Source: an uncultured Alcanivorax sp. (GTDB lineage Bacteria; Pseudomonadota; Gammaproteobacteria; Pseudomonadales; Alcanivoracaceae). From it: a DNA stretch of 64,000 nucleotides. Where the stretch lies: contig NZ_CAMYIV010000011.1 in NCBI RefSeq assembly GCF_947258575.1, positions 186,001 to 250,000 of the forward strand, given 5' to 3'. Under the pieces are notes generated by a model. The model did no database searches and was not told the origin of the DNA. It saw only the letters and a list, made by a program, of their open reading frames with translations. The number at the start of each line of letters is the position of its first letter. Positions within the stretch are counted from its first letter, which is position 1. Positions 24,479-33,522 of this stretch are shown piece after piece. Both the position numbers and the translations under genes were made by a program.

Positions 24479-26137
24479 TTAGTTCAGAGGATAGGCGGTC
24501 CAGCCGTCGGTCCAGTTCTGTACGCTGCCGGGGCGCACTGCGCCGAGATAGGAGGCGGCTTCGTCCCAGAATTCGCCTTGAGGAATGGGGCTGGCGCCAT
24601 TACGGGCCGGAGAGCGTGAGGTGGGGGCGAAGTCCGGGTGGGAGGCGCTGGTGGCGTCCCGGGTCAGCAGTGGATCTGTGCCAAACTGGGCGGCCACGGC
24701 ACTGCTCTGGAAGTAACGGCGTTCGTCGAAGTCCCCGTCGTCATCGTTGTCACCGCTTTCGGGTTCAAAGAAGGTCAGCCCGCGGCTGCCGATCCGGTTC
24801 ACCATCATGCTTTGAAAACTGAGCTCGCCTTGCTGGATACGGGCCACCGTTTCTGTGCCTTTCAGGTCAATGGTTTCTCCGGAGAAGCCGTCGATGATGA
24901 TGTTGTGGAAGTGGCCCCCGGAGCCGGCTTTGAGGGTCATGGCACGGTGATACTTGTCGTGACTGCGCGGGCTGATCAGCGTCACGTTGTACATGGTCGG
25001 CGCGGATAGGGGGCGGGCATCAGGGTTGCCCGCCTGATTGTCGCCTTCGAAGGCATTGTCACCGGCATCGGCATGCTGCTGAATGGCAAGGAACTGGACC
25101 CGACCGCGCCAGCCCATGTCCCAGTCCAGGGAATCGTCGCCGGCGCCGGTGATGACGATATGCTGCAAATCCACGGTGCCGCCAAACACTTCGATGCCGT
25201 CGTCCAGGGCCCGATGTACCTGAACATGGCGCACAATGGTGCCGTCACCGCAGCCACCCAGGGTCAGGCCGTTCAGTTCGTTGTTGGCATAGACTTCGAA
25301 GCCGGCAAATTCGATGCGGGTGTATTCCATCATGCCGCACGAGGAGCCCGGGTCGCTGCCGCCGAAGGCGCCTCGGGCATCGCCATGGGGAACCCCTTCT
25401 ATCTGGGCGTCAGCCTTGTTGACCGGGGCGTTGCCCAGCATCACCACACCGCCCCAGTCACCGGTGGCGCGGGTGCCTTCGGGCTGATGACTGGTAAAGA
25501 CGATGGGGGCATTTTCCTGGCCACGGGAAAACAGGGTGGCATCGCGGGTAATGACCAGCGCAGAACCGGGGCGGCCCTCAATGCGGGTGCCCGGTTCTAT
25601 GGTCAGATTGGCTCCGGCTTCCAGGTAGACGATCCCGTCGAGGATCCAGGTGGTGCCGGCATGCCAGGTCTGGTTGCCAAACAGAGAGCCTTTGACCACC
25701 TGTTTGCCGGCAACCAGTTGATGAAGAGGCTGATAAGCAAAGTAGCCAATCACGCCGAGCATCATCGCAGCCAGGCCTAGCCAGGCATACATCCATTGTG
25801 ATCTTGCGCTCTGCCCGCTACCGGCGGATGCGCTTCCCAGGGTTTCGGCGATATCGGGGTTGGTGAGCGGCAGTGGTGAGCTGTTTGCTGGTGGGCGCTT
25901 GTGCAGCAGCATGCCGTCTCGGTTGGCGTCCTGCAGTTTCAGGCCCAGGGCCCGGATTTTTCGGTTGTCGCTATTGACCGCCCGGTTAATGACCTCGGCC
26001 CGATAGACCGGATCGTTGAGCAGTGTATTGAAATGCACAAAGCGCAAGCTGCTGTCATTTTCCTGGTCAAAGTTCTGCTTCAATTGCCACAGCAATTCCA
26101 CCAGCTGCGCACGCGGAGACGATACTGCATCCACCAT
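24479..26137 (-). CDS. Membrane-anchored right-handed beta-helix protein
   Basis: No named family assigned. The 552-residue product starts at ATG 26137, after a GGGGGG run. About 110 N-terminal residues are cytoplasmic and charged. One helix follows (AWLGLAAMMLGVIGYFAY), then about 400 residues rich in G, D, N and short beta strands (WILDGIVYLEAGANLTIEPG, GGTVDLQHIVITGAGDDSLD), typical of a parallel beta-helix. With no signal peptide, the single helix should act as a signal anchor and place the beta-helix in the periplasm. Repeats of about 20-25 residues suggest binding of a polysaccharide or surface. A possible cytoplasmic regulatory domain plus external sensor is only a guess. Confidence 0.75.
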   Translation of the reverse strand: MVDAVSSPRAQLVELLWQLKQNFDQENDSSLRFVHFNTLLNDPVYRAEVINRAVNSDNRKIRALGLKLQDANRDGMLLHKRPPANSSPLPLTNPDIAETLGSASAGSGQSARSQWMYAWLGLAAMMLGVIGYFAYQPLHQLVAGKQVVKGSLFGNQTWHAGTTWILDGIVYLEAGANLTIEPGTRIEGRPGSALVITRDATLFSRGQENAPIVFTSHQPEGTRATGDWGGVVMLGNAPVNKADAQIEGVPHGDARGAFGGSDPGSSCGMMEYTRIEFAGFEVYANNELNGLTLGGCGDGTIVRHVQVHRALDDGIEVFGGTVDLQHIVITGAGDDSLDWDMGWRGRVQFLAIQQHADAGDNAFEGDNQAGNPDARPLSAPTMYNVTLISPRSHDKYHRAMTLKAGSGGHFHNIIIDGFSGETIDLKGTETVARIQQGELSFQSMMVNRIGSRGLTFFEPESGDNDDDGDFDERRYFQSSAVAAQFGTDPLLTRDATSASHPDFAPTSRSPARNGASPIPQGEFWDEAASYLGAVRPGSVQNWTDGWTAYPLN

Positions 26138-26209
26138 AAATCCCCCCAATCGGATCAGGCGATATTCGAAAGAGGCAGTGTGTAAAAGAAAGATGACAGG
26201 AAGGTGAAA

Positions 26210-26583
26210 AGCTACGAGCTACGCTCGTTGGTTAGGGAAAGTATGGAAAGCTCCTCGACCCCAATGCTGTCTACGAAGCCTCTGTAGGAGTACCTCTTGA
26301 GGTGCGAACCTTGCGGAGCAAGGAAATCGACCGTAGGGCGATCAGGAATGGCAAAGCTCGACAGGTCTCTCCAGAAAAAATAGTGCTTTGACGTTGGCCT
26401 CTGTTGCCTCGCTACGCTCGGTTCGCACCTCAAGAGGTGCTCCTACATCATCAACCCTGACCAATGCCCGAATCATGCCGCGAGCGACGCACCTACAGAG
26501 CCTCCCATAAAAAACGCGGGCAGGGTGCTATGTGATTAGCACGGCCCGGCCCGCGTTGCAGCTTGTAGCTTAAGGCTTGCAGC
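26210..26583. repeat. Composite dispersed palindromic element, copy B
   Basis: About 375 bases in the same order as 15751-16069: GAGCTACGCTCG, TCTACGAAGCC, left arm 26283-26310, GAAATCGACCGTAGGGCGATC and GCTCGACAGGTCT spacer, right arm 26420-26447, GCGGGCAGGG...GGCCCGC hairpin and AGCTTGTAGCTT tail. The arm cores are CCTCTTGAGG-based instead of ATGCTTGCATG-based, yet still pair with each other (27 of 28 positions). No gene lies between 26138 and 26585. Confidence 0.85.
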
Positions 26584-26585
26584 GA

Positions 26586-28181
26586 TTACTCGCCGAGGAT
26601 CGCGTCAGCGCCTTTCTCGGCAATCATCACTGTCGGCGCATTGGTGTTGCCGCCGATCAGGGTTGGCATGATGGAGGCGTCGATCACGCGCAGACCTTCC
26701 AGGCCATGGACGCGCAGCTGGCTGTCGACGACGGCCATGTCGTCGCTGCCCATCTTGCAGGTGCCCACCGGGTGGTAGATGTTGTCGCACTTCTGACGCA
26801 GGAAGTGACGGATATCCTCGTCGCTTTCCACCTCATTGCCAGGGAAGATTTCATCGCCCCGCCAGTCGTTGAGCGCATCCTGGGCCATGATCTTGCGCAT
26901 GGCCTTGACGCCGCGGACCATGCCTTCCATGTCATCCGGATGCTCCAGGAAGCGCGGGTCGATCAGCGCCGGAGAGCGTGGGTTGGCATCACGCAGGGTG
27001 ATGTTGCCGCGGCTCTTGGGACGCAGAATGCAGACGTGACCTGAGTAGCCATAGCCCATGCTGAACAGCAGGTTGAGGCCGTGGTTATCCAGTTTGGCGG
27101 CGGTCAGATGCAACTGCAGATCGGGAATCTCTTGCTCCGGCCCGGATTTGATAAAGCCCCCGGCTTCGGCCACGTTGGAGGTCAGCTGACCGGTGCGACG
27201 GTAGAAGAAGTCGATAAAGCCTTTCAGGCCGGTAGTGAGCAGGGCGCCCGGCGCCAGGCTCAGGGTGTCCTTGCGCAGGCTCTTGTGTACCACCAGGGCA
27301 TCCGGGTGGTCCTGCAGGTTCTCGCCCACGCCGGGAAGGTCGTGGACCAGCGGGATGTTGTGCTCGGCCAGTTCCGCTGCCGGGCCCACGCCAGAAAGCT
27401 TGAGAATCTGCGGAGAGTTGATGGCGCCGCCGGAGAGGATGACTTCGTTGTCGGCCTTCAGGGTGCGGATCTGACCCTTGTGCTCCACTTCCACGCCGAT
27501 GGCTCGTTTGCCCTCGAACAGTACCCGATTCACCAAAGCGTCGGTCATGATGGTCAGGTTGGGCCGGTCCATGACCGGGTGCAGATAGGCACGGGAAACA
27601 CCGCAGCGCTCACCGTCCTTCTGGTTCACCTTGTACATGCCCACGCCTTCCTGGACATCGTTGTTGAAGTCGTCGGTAGCGGGGTGCCCAGCCTGAACGC
27701 CCGCTTCAATAAAGGCGTTACTGACAGGGTGAGTGAAACGCAGGTCGGCGATGTTGAGCTTGCCATGGGTGCCGTGGAATTCACTTTCTCCGGGCTCATA
27801 GTGCTCGCAGCGTTTGAATACCGGCAACACATCGTCGAAGCTCCAGCCGTCGTTGCCCAGTGACGCCCAGTGGTCGTAATCCCACTTGTGACCACGGGTA
27901 TAACACATGGCATTCACCGCCGAGGAACCACCCAGTGTCTTGCCCCGGGGGATGTAAATCTGGCGATTGTTCAGGGCTTTTTGCGGTACGGTGTAATAAC
28001 GCCAGTTTCGCGCATTGGAGCGCATCATCAGAATGATGCCGGCGGGAATGCGGATAAACAGGCTGTTGTCTGCCGGGCCAGCTTCAAGCAGGCAGACACG
28101 GTTGTTGGGGTTTTCGGAAAGACGATTGGCAAGTACGCAGCCAGCAGAACCGGCGCCGACAATAATGTAATCAAACTGCAT
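26586..28181 (-). CDS. GMC-family FAD alcohol dehydrogenase (AlkJ/choline dehydrogenase-like)
   Basis: FAD-dependent oxidoreductase of 531 residues. [18 protein letters not shown] is the ADP-binding motif. [19 protein letters not shown] is GMC signature 1, and [18 protein letters not shown] is signature 2. The catalytic histidine is expected in [10 protein letters not shown], and [15 protein letters not shown] closes the protein. There is no signal peptide. In hydrocarbon users such enzymes oxidise medium- and long-chain alcohols (AlkJ), while choline is the other common substrate; no betaine genes lie nearby, which favours an alcohol. AAGG precedes the ATG. Confidence 0.9.
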   Translation of the reverse strand: MQFDYIIVGAGSAGCVLANRLSENPNNRVCLLEAGPADNSLFIRIPAGIILMMRSNARNWRYYTVPQKALNNRQIYIPRGKTLGGSSAVNAMCYTRGHKWDYDHWASLGNDGWSFDDVLPVFKRCEHYEPGESEFHGTHGKLNIADLRFTHPVSNAFIEAGVQAGHPATDDFNNDVQEGVGMYKVNQKDGERCGVSRAYLHPVMDRPNLTIMTDALVNRVLFEGKRAIGVEVEHKGQIRTLKADNEVILSGGAINSPQILKLSGVGPAAELAEHNIPLVHDLPGVGENLQDHPDALVVHKSLRKDTLSLAPGALLTTGLKGFIDFFYRRTGQLTSNVAEAGGFIKSGPEQEIPDLQLHLTAAKLDNHGLNLLFSMGYGYSGHVCILRPKSRGNITLRDANPRSPALIDPRFLEHPDDMEGMVRGVKAMRKIMAQDALNDWRGDEIFPGNEVESDEDIRHFLRQKCDNIYHPVGTCKMGSDDMAVVDSQLRVHGLEGLRVIDASIMPTLIGGNTNAPTVMIAEKGADAILGE

Positions 28182-28288
28182 GATGTCTGCCTTGAGCTTG
28201 GTTGAGACAGGAAAATCCGGTGAAAGCTCCCCCTCAACAGGAGGAGTAAATATCCGTAAACAGGATGTCTATTCTAGGAAACGCGGCC

Positions 28289-28924
28289 ATGAAAACGAGA
28301 CCTGTTTGTGACCCGTTGGTCCAATGTATACCGATGCTACTGTTTTTGTCTTTGGCTCTGTTGCCTGTGAGGGCGGTTTCGGCGGCGCCGGACGGCTGGC
28401 AAGAGGTGGTTTTCGAGGGCAGGACCGATTATCGCCTCGAAGCCGGTTGTTGGCAAAGTCGGGCCCGGGGTTCTGCCTCCGGCCTGGCCAGGGAAAGCGC
28501 GGTGGATGTAACGCGTACGCCCTATTTGCACTGGCAGTGGCGTGCTGACCAGATTGCGGACTGGCCAGAGGTCGATGAGCGGATCAAGGCCGGGGACGAT
28601 TTCCAGGCCCGGGTCTATGTGGTGAAGAAGGGTTGGCTGCCCTGGCAAACCCGGGCGATTAATTATGTTTGGTCCCGGCAAGCGGCGCCGGGCACGAACT
28701 GGCCCAACCCGTTTGCCTCCCAGGCGGTGATGGTGGTGGTGCAGGGGCCGGGCGGTGCCGGACGCTGGCAATCGGTGACTCGAAATGTGCGCGAGGATTT
28801 TCGTCGCTTTCATGGCATGGACGTGGATAGCGTGGATGCCGTGGCGATCATGACCGATGGGGATAACACGGGCACGACGGTGGCCAGCTGCTACCGATTG
28901 CCTGAATTTCGCGCCAGCCCTTAA
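28289..28924 (+). CDS. DUF3047 exported protein
   Basis: A 211-residue product with a signal peptide (PMLLFLSLALLPVRAVSA). The mature part has the DUF3047 pattern: LHWQWRADQIADW, GDDFQARVYVV, INYVWSRQAAPGTNW, then VDAVAIMTDGDNTG near the C-terminus. This looks like a carbohydrate-binding-type beta-sandwich, and its function is unknown. ATG 28289 has AGGA upstream; an ATG at 28265 is also possible. Divergent from the GMC gene. The following 304 bases (28925-29228) hold no gene I can support. Confidence 0.82.
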   Translation: MKTRPVCDPLVQCIPMLLFLSLALLPVRAVSAAPDGWQEVVFEGRTDYRLEAGCWQSRARGSASGLARESAVDVTRTPYLHWQWRADQIADWPEVDERIKAGDDFQARVYVVKKGWLPWQTRAINYVWSRQAAPGTNWPNPFASQAVMVVVQGPGGAGRWQSVTRNVREDFRRFHGMDVDSVDAVAIMTDGDNTGTTVASCYRLPEFRASP

Positions 28925-29228
28925 TGTGTGCAGTTGCAGTGCGGATGCCGCCCTGTTTATTATTTGTTCAATCCGGTGTTTGTGATCAGGCGGTTGCGGC
29001 TGTTTGATCAGAGATAACCGGGCAAAGGCACCACCATTGTGTGGACCCTATCCAGAAGACAGTCGTTACGCCTGCTGCAGACACCACAGTCTGTTCGCGC
29101 CTCTGTCTTCTTTTCCCGCTGTCGCAGAATCGTCACTGGTTTACGAGATCCTGTTCCGCGCCTCGGCATCGAGCCGTACCAGGAAGGTTGTGCCTATTGG
29201 GGGCGCAGCAATGATCGTGAGGTAGCCC

Positions 29229-29789
29229 ATGAGTGAACGCATTCTGCGTCTCGACAAAGCCGGCACTCCGGTGGAATGGCTGGACTGGCAGATGGCCGCC
29301 ACCCTTTATGCGCGCGGGCTGGTAACCTGGACGCTGGGGGATGTGATCTACCGTCTTCGCGGCGGGACCTGTCGGTTTTCCGGGGAGCGTTCCAGCCTGT
29401 CTCTGCACTCCATTATTGCCTGCGATGGTGTGGCCAATCCCCACAAGCGCCCGGCACCGCCATTGACCAACCGGGCGCTTTTCCGCCGTGACCAGCATGT
29501 GTGCCTCTATTGTGGCAAGCCTTTCCCGGAACATGTCCTGACCCGTGATCATATTGTCCCCACCTCGAAAGGGGGCCGGGATCGCTGGTCCAATGTGGTA
29601 TCTGCCTGCCGGCGCTGTAACCAGCGCAAGGGCAGCCGGCGCCTGGAAGAGATCGACATGGATCTACTGGCGCTGCCCTATGTGCCGAACATGGCTGAAT
29701 ATTTGGCATTAATAAACAGCCACCGTATCCGCGGGGACCAGATGGCGTTTTTACGCAGCCAGTTTGGTAAGAACAGTCGGCTTTTGTGA
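29229..29789 (+). CDS. HNH endonuclease-domain protein
   Basis: A 186-residue protein with an HNH/McrA-like nuclease core. A zinc-binding C-x2-C is in VCLYCGKPF (about residues 95-103), the catalytic DH is in LTRDHIVPTSKGG, and the second C-x2-C is in VVSACRRCNQRKGS. The N-terminal 85 residues are of unknown fold. This is a conserved stand-alone gammaproteobacterial type and not an obvious restriction enzyme; no methylase or phage genes are near. GAGGT precedes the ATG. It sits just upstream of the pel operon in the same direction, 123 bases away. Confidence 0.85.
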   Translation: MSERILRLDKAGTPVEWLDWQMAATLYARGLVTWTLGDVIYRLRGGTCRFSGERSSLSLHSIIACDGVANPHKRPAPPLTNRALFRRDQHVCLYCGKPFPEHVLTRDHIVPTSKGGRDRWSNVVSACRRCNQRKGSRRLEEIDMDLLALPYVPNMAEYLALINSHRIRGDQMAFLRSQFGKNSRLL

Positions 29790-29912
29790 GAGGGAGTTTT
29801 TACACAAATGCCCTTTTCGTCGTATTTGGGTTACATCATGTTTCCCCCATTATTCACGCTGCCTTGAATAGGTATATAAGAAGATTCGGTTTTATGTGAA
29901 TTGGGGAATTCA

Positions 29913-32684
29913 TTGATCCGCTGCTATCTGGCGATTCTGCTGGCTTTTTGGGGTTTTTCTGCATCGGCGCAAGCACCGTCAGGCCTTGCTGCGGCATTTT
30001 ATTACGGCCCTCACATCCCCTGGCACACTCTCTCTGTCTATGATTTCCCTGTTGTAGAGCCGGATCAGGCCAGTGGCGTGCCCGATACGTTTCGCGAGCA
30101 GCGCTTCTATGCCTATGTCAGCCTGGGTGAAGTCCTGGCATCGCGCCCGTATTTCGCAAACCTGAAACCCGAGTGGCTGCTGGGGGAAAACCCGGACTGG
30201 GGCTCCCATATTTTCGATCTGTCTTCGCCGGGGTTGCGAGATTTTCTCCTCAAGCAGGTCATTGCGCCGCTGTGGCAGCAAGGCTACCGGGGTTTTTTCT
30301 TCGATACCCTGGATAGCTACCAGCTAGTTGCCAAGACACCTGAGCAGCGGGAGCAGCAGCGGCAAGGGTTAGCGGCGTTAATCAACCAGATATCCCAGCG
30401 TTATCCCCGGGCACGCTTTATTTTCAATCGCGGCTTTGAACTGATGCCGCTGGTTGAGGCGCCGGTGGATGCCATCGCGGCTGAGTCTCTTTACCAGCGT
30501 TGGGAGGCGGGCAAGCAGCGTTATGCGGCGGTTCCCGAGGAAGACCGCCAGTGGTTGCTGAATCAGTTTGCCACTATGCGTGACCAGTACCAGGTCGATA
30601 CCATTGCCATTGACTACGCGCCGCCTGCTGAGCGTGAGCAAGCCCGAGAGCTTGCCAGGAAAATTGCGGGTCACGGTGTGATTCCCTGGATCACCAATCC
30701 GGAGCTGGACATGCTCGGGCTGGGCGTGCGCGAGGTGCTGCCCCGGCAAGTGTTATTGGTTCATGGTGGCAGCAATGAGCGATTCTGGGAGCTTTCCGAT
30801 GCGGTGCGTTATGGGCTGATGCCACTGCAGTTCCAGGGGCTGGTTCCTGATATCCGTGCCATCAATTCCACCATGCCAGCTGGCACACTGCAGGGACGAT
30901 ACGCCGGTATTGTCGTGTGGCTGGAAGAGGAAGAGCTGGCCGATGCGGATTTTGAGGCCTGGCTGGTGGAACAAAAAGATGCGGGCGTTCCCATTGCCAT
31001 GCTGGGTTACCCGGCGGTGGACCCGGTGGGGCCCAATGCGCAGACTTTCGGTTTCGAGGGTCGGCCTACACCCTTGTCACCGCCGACGGTTACCCGTCAG
31101 CATGAGGCCATGGGGTTTGAGCTGGCACTGCCCAAACTGATAGAGCTGTCGTCGCCATTGCACAATTCGTCCGCCCAGCCCTGGCTGGAATTGCGCGCCG
31201 GGGAACATACCTACACGCCAGCGGCGACGACCCCTTGGGGCGGTTATGTCTTCCAGCCCTTCATGATCCGTTCGATATTGCCCGGTGAGAAAGGTGAAGG
31301 ACTGGATCGCTGGGTGGTCAATCCGCTCACCTTCATTCGCGAGGCATTACAGCTACCGGTCATGCCGATTCCGGATGTGACGACAGAAAATGGTCGGCGC
31401 TTGCTCTTCGCGCATATGGATGGTGATGGTTTTCCCAGCCTGGCCGAGGTGAAGGGTTATCAGGGGCAAACCGATGCCCGGGTATTGCTGGAGGAAGTGC
31501 TTAAACGTTTTGATGTGCCCACTACCATCTCGGTGATCGAGGGCGAAGTGGCGCCTCATGGCCTCTACCCGAAAATGTCCGCCGAGCTGGAGCAGATCGC
31601 CCGGGAAATGTTCGCCTTGCCTCAAGTGGAAGCGGCTACCCACACCTATTCGCATCCTTTTTTCTGGTACGACGCCCAGCAAATGCCAGGGGAGCTGTAT
31701 GGCCCCGAAGGGCAATTGCGCCTGCCTATCCCCGATTACCAGATGGACCCGGTGCGCGAAGTGGTCGGTTCGGCACAGTACATCAACAACAACCTGCTGG
31801 CCGACGGCAAGCGTACAAAAATGGTGCTGTGGAGCGGGGATACCCTTCCCACTCCTGAAGCGCTGGCTGCGGCACGCCGGGGCAACCTGCTGAACATGAA
31901 CGGTAGCGATACCATCATCACCCACAGTGCACCCACCTGGACCCTGATCAAGGGAATCGGTTTGCCCAAGGGGGACGAATACCAGGTTTATGCACCCAAC
32001 CAGAACGAAAATATTTATACCAATGAGTGGAGTGGCCCTTTCTACGGTTTTGAGCGGGTACTCGAGACTTTCGAACTGACGGAAAGCCCCCATCGCTTCA
32101 AGCCGGTGAACATCTATTACCACACCTACATTGCCAGCAAGACGGCAGCTCTGGAATCCTTGCTAAGGGTCTATCGCTGGGCGCAGTCGCAACCGCTTCA
32201 TCCGGTATTTGCGTCTGACTATGCCCGCAAGGTGCTGGATTTCAACACTATGGTGATCGCCCGGGATAATGATGGTTGGAGGGTAAAAGGCAATGGCGAA
32301 CTGCGCACCCTGCGATTACCTGAGGCGCTGCCGCTACCGGCCCTGACCAATAATACCCATGGGGTCGCCGGCTACCGGGAAGACGGTCCCGGCCGCTACC
32401 TGCATTTGTCCGGCGCTGACGCTCACTGGCAGCCCGGTTCGGACTCGTTGCCTTACCTGCAACAGGCCAATGGCCGCCTGACCACATTTGCTCGCAATGA
32501 CGACGGCATGCAATTTTCTCTGGCAGGACACACCAACCTGGAATTTGCCATCGGCAATGCCGATGGTTGCTCGCTCAACCATAACGATGAACCACTGAAA
32601 CCAGTGCGTCGGGACGGAACCCTCTATCACTACAGGAGTGCGAAGCATGAGCTCGAAGAGCTACGGCTACACTGTTCGCACTGA
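29913..32684 (+). CDS. pelA: PelA: Pel polysaccharide hydrolase/deacetylase
   Basis: Periplasmic enzyme that partly deacetylates and trims the Pel polysaccharide before export. TTG 29913 is chosen because the product then starts MIRCYLAILLAFWGFSASA, a signal peptide, with GGGGA upstream; TTG 29901 is the alternative. The N-terminal glycoside hydrolase domain (about residues 25-290) includes DAIAAESLYQRW, where the catalytic Glu is expected. The deacetylase domain (about 490-760) has LLFAHMDGDGF, the metal-binding HxDGD motif, and ATHTYSHPFFW, the H-x3-H motif. At 923 residues it is close to Pseudomonas PelA. First gene of the operon, overlapping the next by 38 bases. Confidence 0.93.
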   Translation: MIRCYLAILLAFWGFSASAQAPSGLAAAFYYGPHIPWHTLSVYDFPVVEPDQASGVPDTFREQRFYAYVSLGEVLASRPYFANLKPEWLLGENPDWGSHIFDLSSPGLRDFLLKQVIAPLWQQGYRGFFFDTLDSYQLVAKTPEQREQQRQGLAALINQISQRYPRARFIFNRGFELMPLVEAPVDAIAAESLYQRWEAGKQRYAAVPEEDRQWLLNQFATMRDQYQVDTIAIDYAPPAEREQARELARKIAGHGVIPWITNPELDMLGLGVREVLPRQVLLVHGGSNERFWELSDAVRYGLMPLQFQGLVPDIRAINSTMPAGTLQGRYAGIVVWLEEEELADADFEAWLVEQKDAGVPIAMLGYPAVDPVGPNAQTFGFEGRPTPLSPPTVTRQHEAMGFELALPKLIELSSPLHNSSAQPWLELRAGEHTYTPAATTPWGGYVFQPFMIRSILPGEKGEGLDRWVVNPLTFIREALQLPVMPIPDVTTENGRRLLFAHMDGDGFPSLAEVKGYQGQTDARVLLEEVLKRFDVPTTISVIEGEVAPHGLYPKMSAELEQIAREMFALPQVEAATHTYSHPFFWYDAQQMPGELYGPEGQLRLPIPDYQMDPVREVVGSAQYINNNLLADGKRTKMVLWSGDTLPTPEALAAARRGNLLNMNGSDTIITHSAPTWTLIKGIGLPKGDEYQVYAPNQNENIYTNEWSGPFYGFERVLETFELTESPHRFKPVNIYYHTYIASKTAALESLLRVYRWAQSQPLHPVFASDYARKVLDFNTMVIARDNDGWRVKGNGELRTLRLPEALPLPALTNNTHGVAGYREDGPGRYLHLSGADAHWQPGSDSLPYLQQANGRLTTFARNDDGMQFSLAGHTNLEFAIGNADGCSLNHNDEPLKPVRRDGTLYHYRSAKHELEELRLHCSH

Positions 32685-33522
32685 GCGATTACGGGTTCTC
32701 GGCCCCACAGAGTTGTTCGCTTGTCTGTTGTTGATCCTGGTGGTCTGCTGGCTGGCATTTCCCCGGGACTTGGCCGTCACGTTGCGCAATGCGCGCCTGG
32801 ATGCGGTGACCTTGAGTTATATGCAGGCCTGGCTGAAAGCTAAGCCGGATGATCATGAGCTGCGTTTGTTGATGGCCCGGGAATTGATTGTTCTGGGGCG
32901 ATTTGACGAAGCTGATGTGCAACTGGACCGGGTAGAAGCCGCCGATGCGGGTTACCAGTCGGAGGTTCGCTGGCTGAGATTGCAGTGGGATTTCAAGCGG
33001 CTGATGGCCATGGATCCGGAGCTGCGTGGGTCTTCCCGATTGCAGGCTGAGACCCTGGCAAGTGTGCGCAGCCAGGACTGGTCGACATTGACTACTGAGC
33101 AGCGCCGGGAACTGGCGGAAATGGCTCTGGTGCTGGGGGAGGTGCAACAGACTGTGCGCTATTACCGGCTGCTTGCCACTGAGGCCGAGCGGCCCGGCGA
33201 ATGGTATGAAAAAGCCGGACGGGTTCTGTTAGGGCAGGGTAATTACCTGGCGTCGGGGCTTGCTTATGAGCAAGCCATGGAAGCGTCTGCTGACGCGGCC
33301 GTGCGAAAACAGTATTTTCTAGAGACGCTGGCGGCCCTGGAAGCCGGTAGCTTGCATGACGTTGCCTTGCGTTTTGCGTCCCGCCACGAACACCTTTATT
33401 TCCAGGACAAGGCTGTGTTGTACCGCCTTATGCGCCTGGCCCAGGCCGGCGGCAACCTGGCCCAGGCCCAGCGCTATGCAGTGCGGTTGTTGCGTCTCAA
33501 TGGCCGTGGGGAGCAGCGATGA
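32647..33522 (+). CDS. pelB: PelB N-terminal part: inner-membrane TPR protein
   Basis: A 291-residue bitopic protein with one helix near the N-terminus (ELFACLLLILVVCWLAF), followed by a TPR-like helical repeat region (for example LRLLMARELIVLGRFDEADVQ). In Pseudomonas this forms the start of the single PelB protein of about 1190 residues. Here it is a separate gene that ends in an ATGA overlap with the second PelB part. AGGAG (32634-32638) lies eight bases before ATG 32647, inside pelA. It probably links the synthase in the inner membrane to the periplasmic scaffold. Confidence 0.82.
   Translation: MSSKSYGYTVRTERLRVLGPTELFACLLLILVVCWLAFPRDLAVTLRNARLDAVTLSYMQAWLKAKPDDHELRLLMARELIVLGRFDEADVQLDRVEAADAGYQSEVRWLRLQWDFKRLMAMDPELRGSSRLQAETLASVRSQDWSTLTTEQRRELAEMALVLGEVQQTVRYYRLLATEAERPGEWYEKAGRVLLGQGNYLASGLAYEQAMEASADAAVRKQYFLETLAALEAGSLHDVALRFASRHEHLYFQDKAVLYRLMRLAQAGGNLAQAQRYAVRLLRLNGRGEQR

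Noticed and set aside
104..26447. CRISPR array from the recurring TGTAGGAG arms
   Set aside because: The arms are few, widely dispersed, in both orientations and without regular spacers or cas genes.
29004..29225. Possible small gene just before the HNH gene
   Set aside because: No ribosome site, no hydrophobic or domain pattern, and cysteine/serine-rich random-looking translation.
29790..29912. FleQ-type operator before pelA
   Set aside because: I looked for a GTCAAT..ATTGAC-like palindrome as in Pseudomonas pel and found none; only an AT-rich, promoter-like stretch is present.
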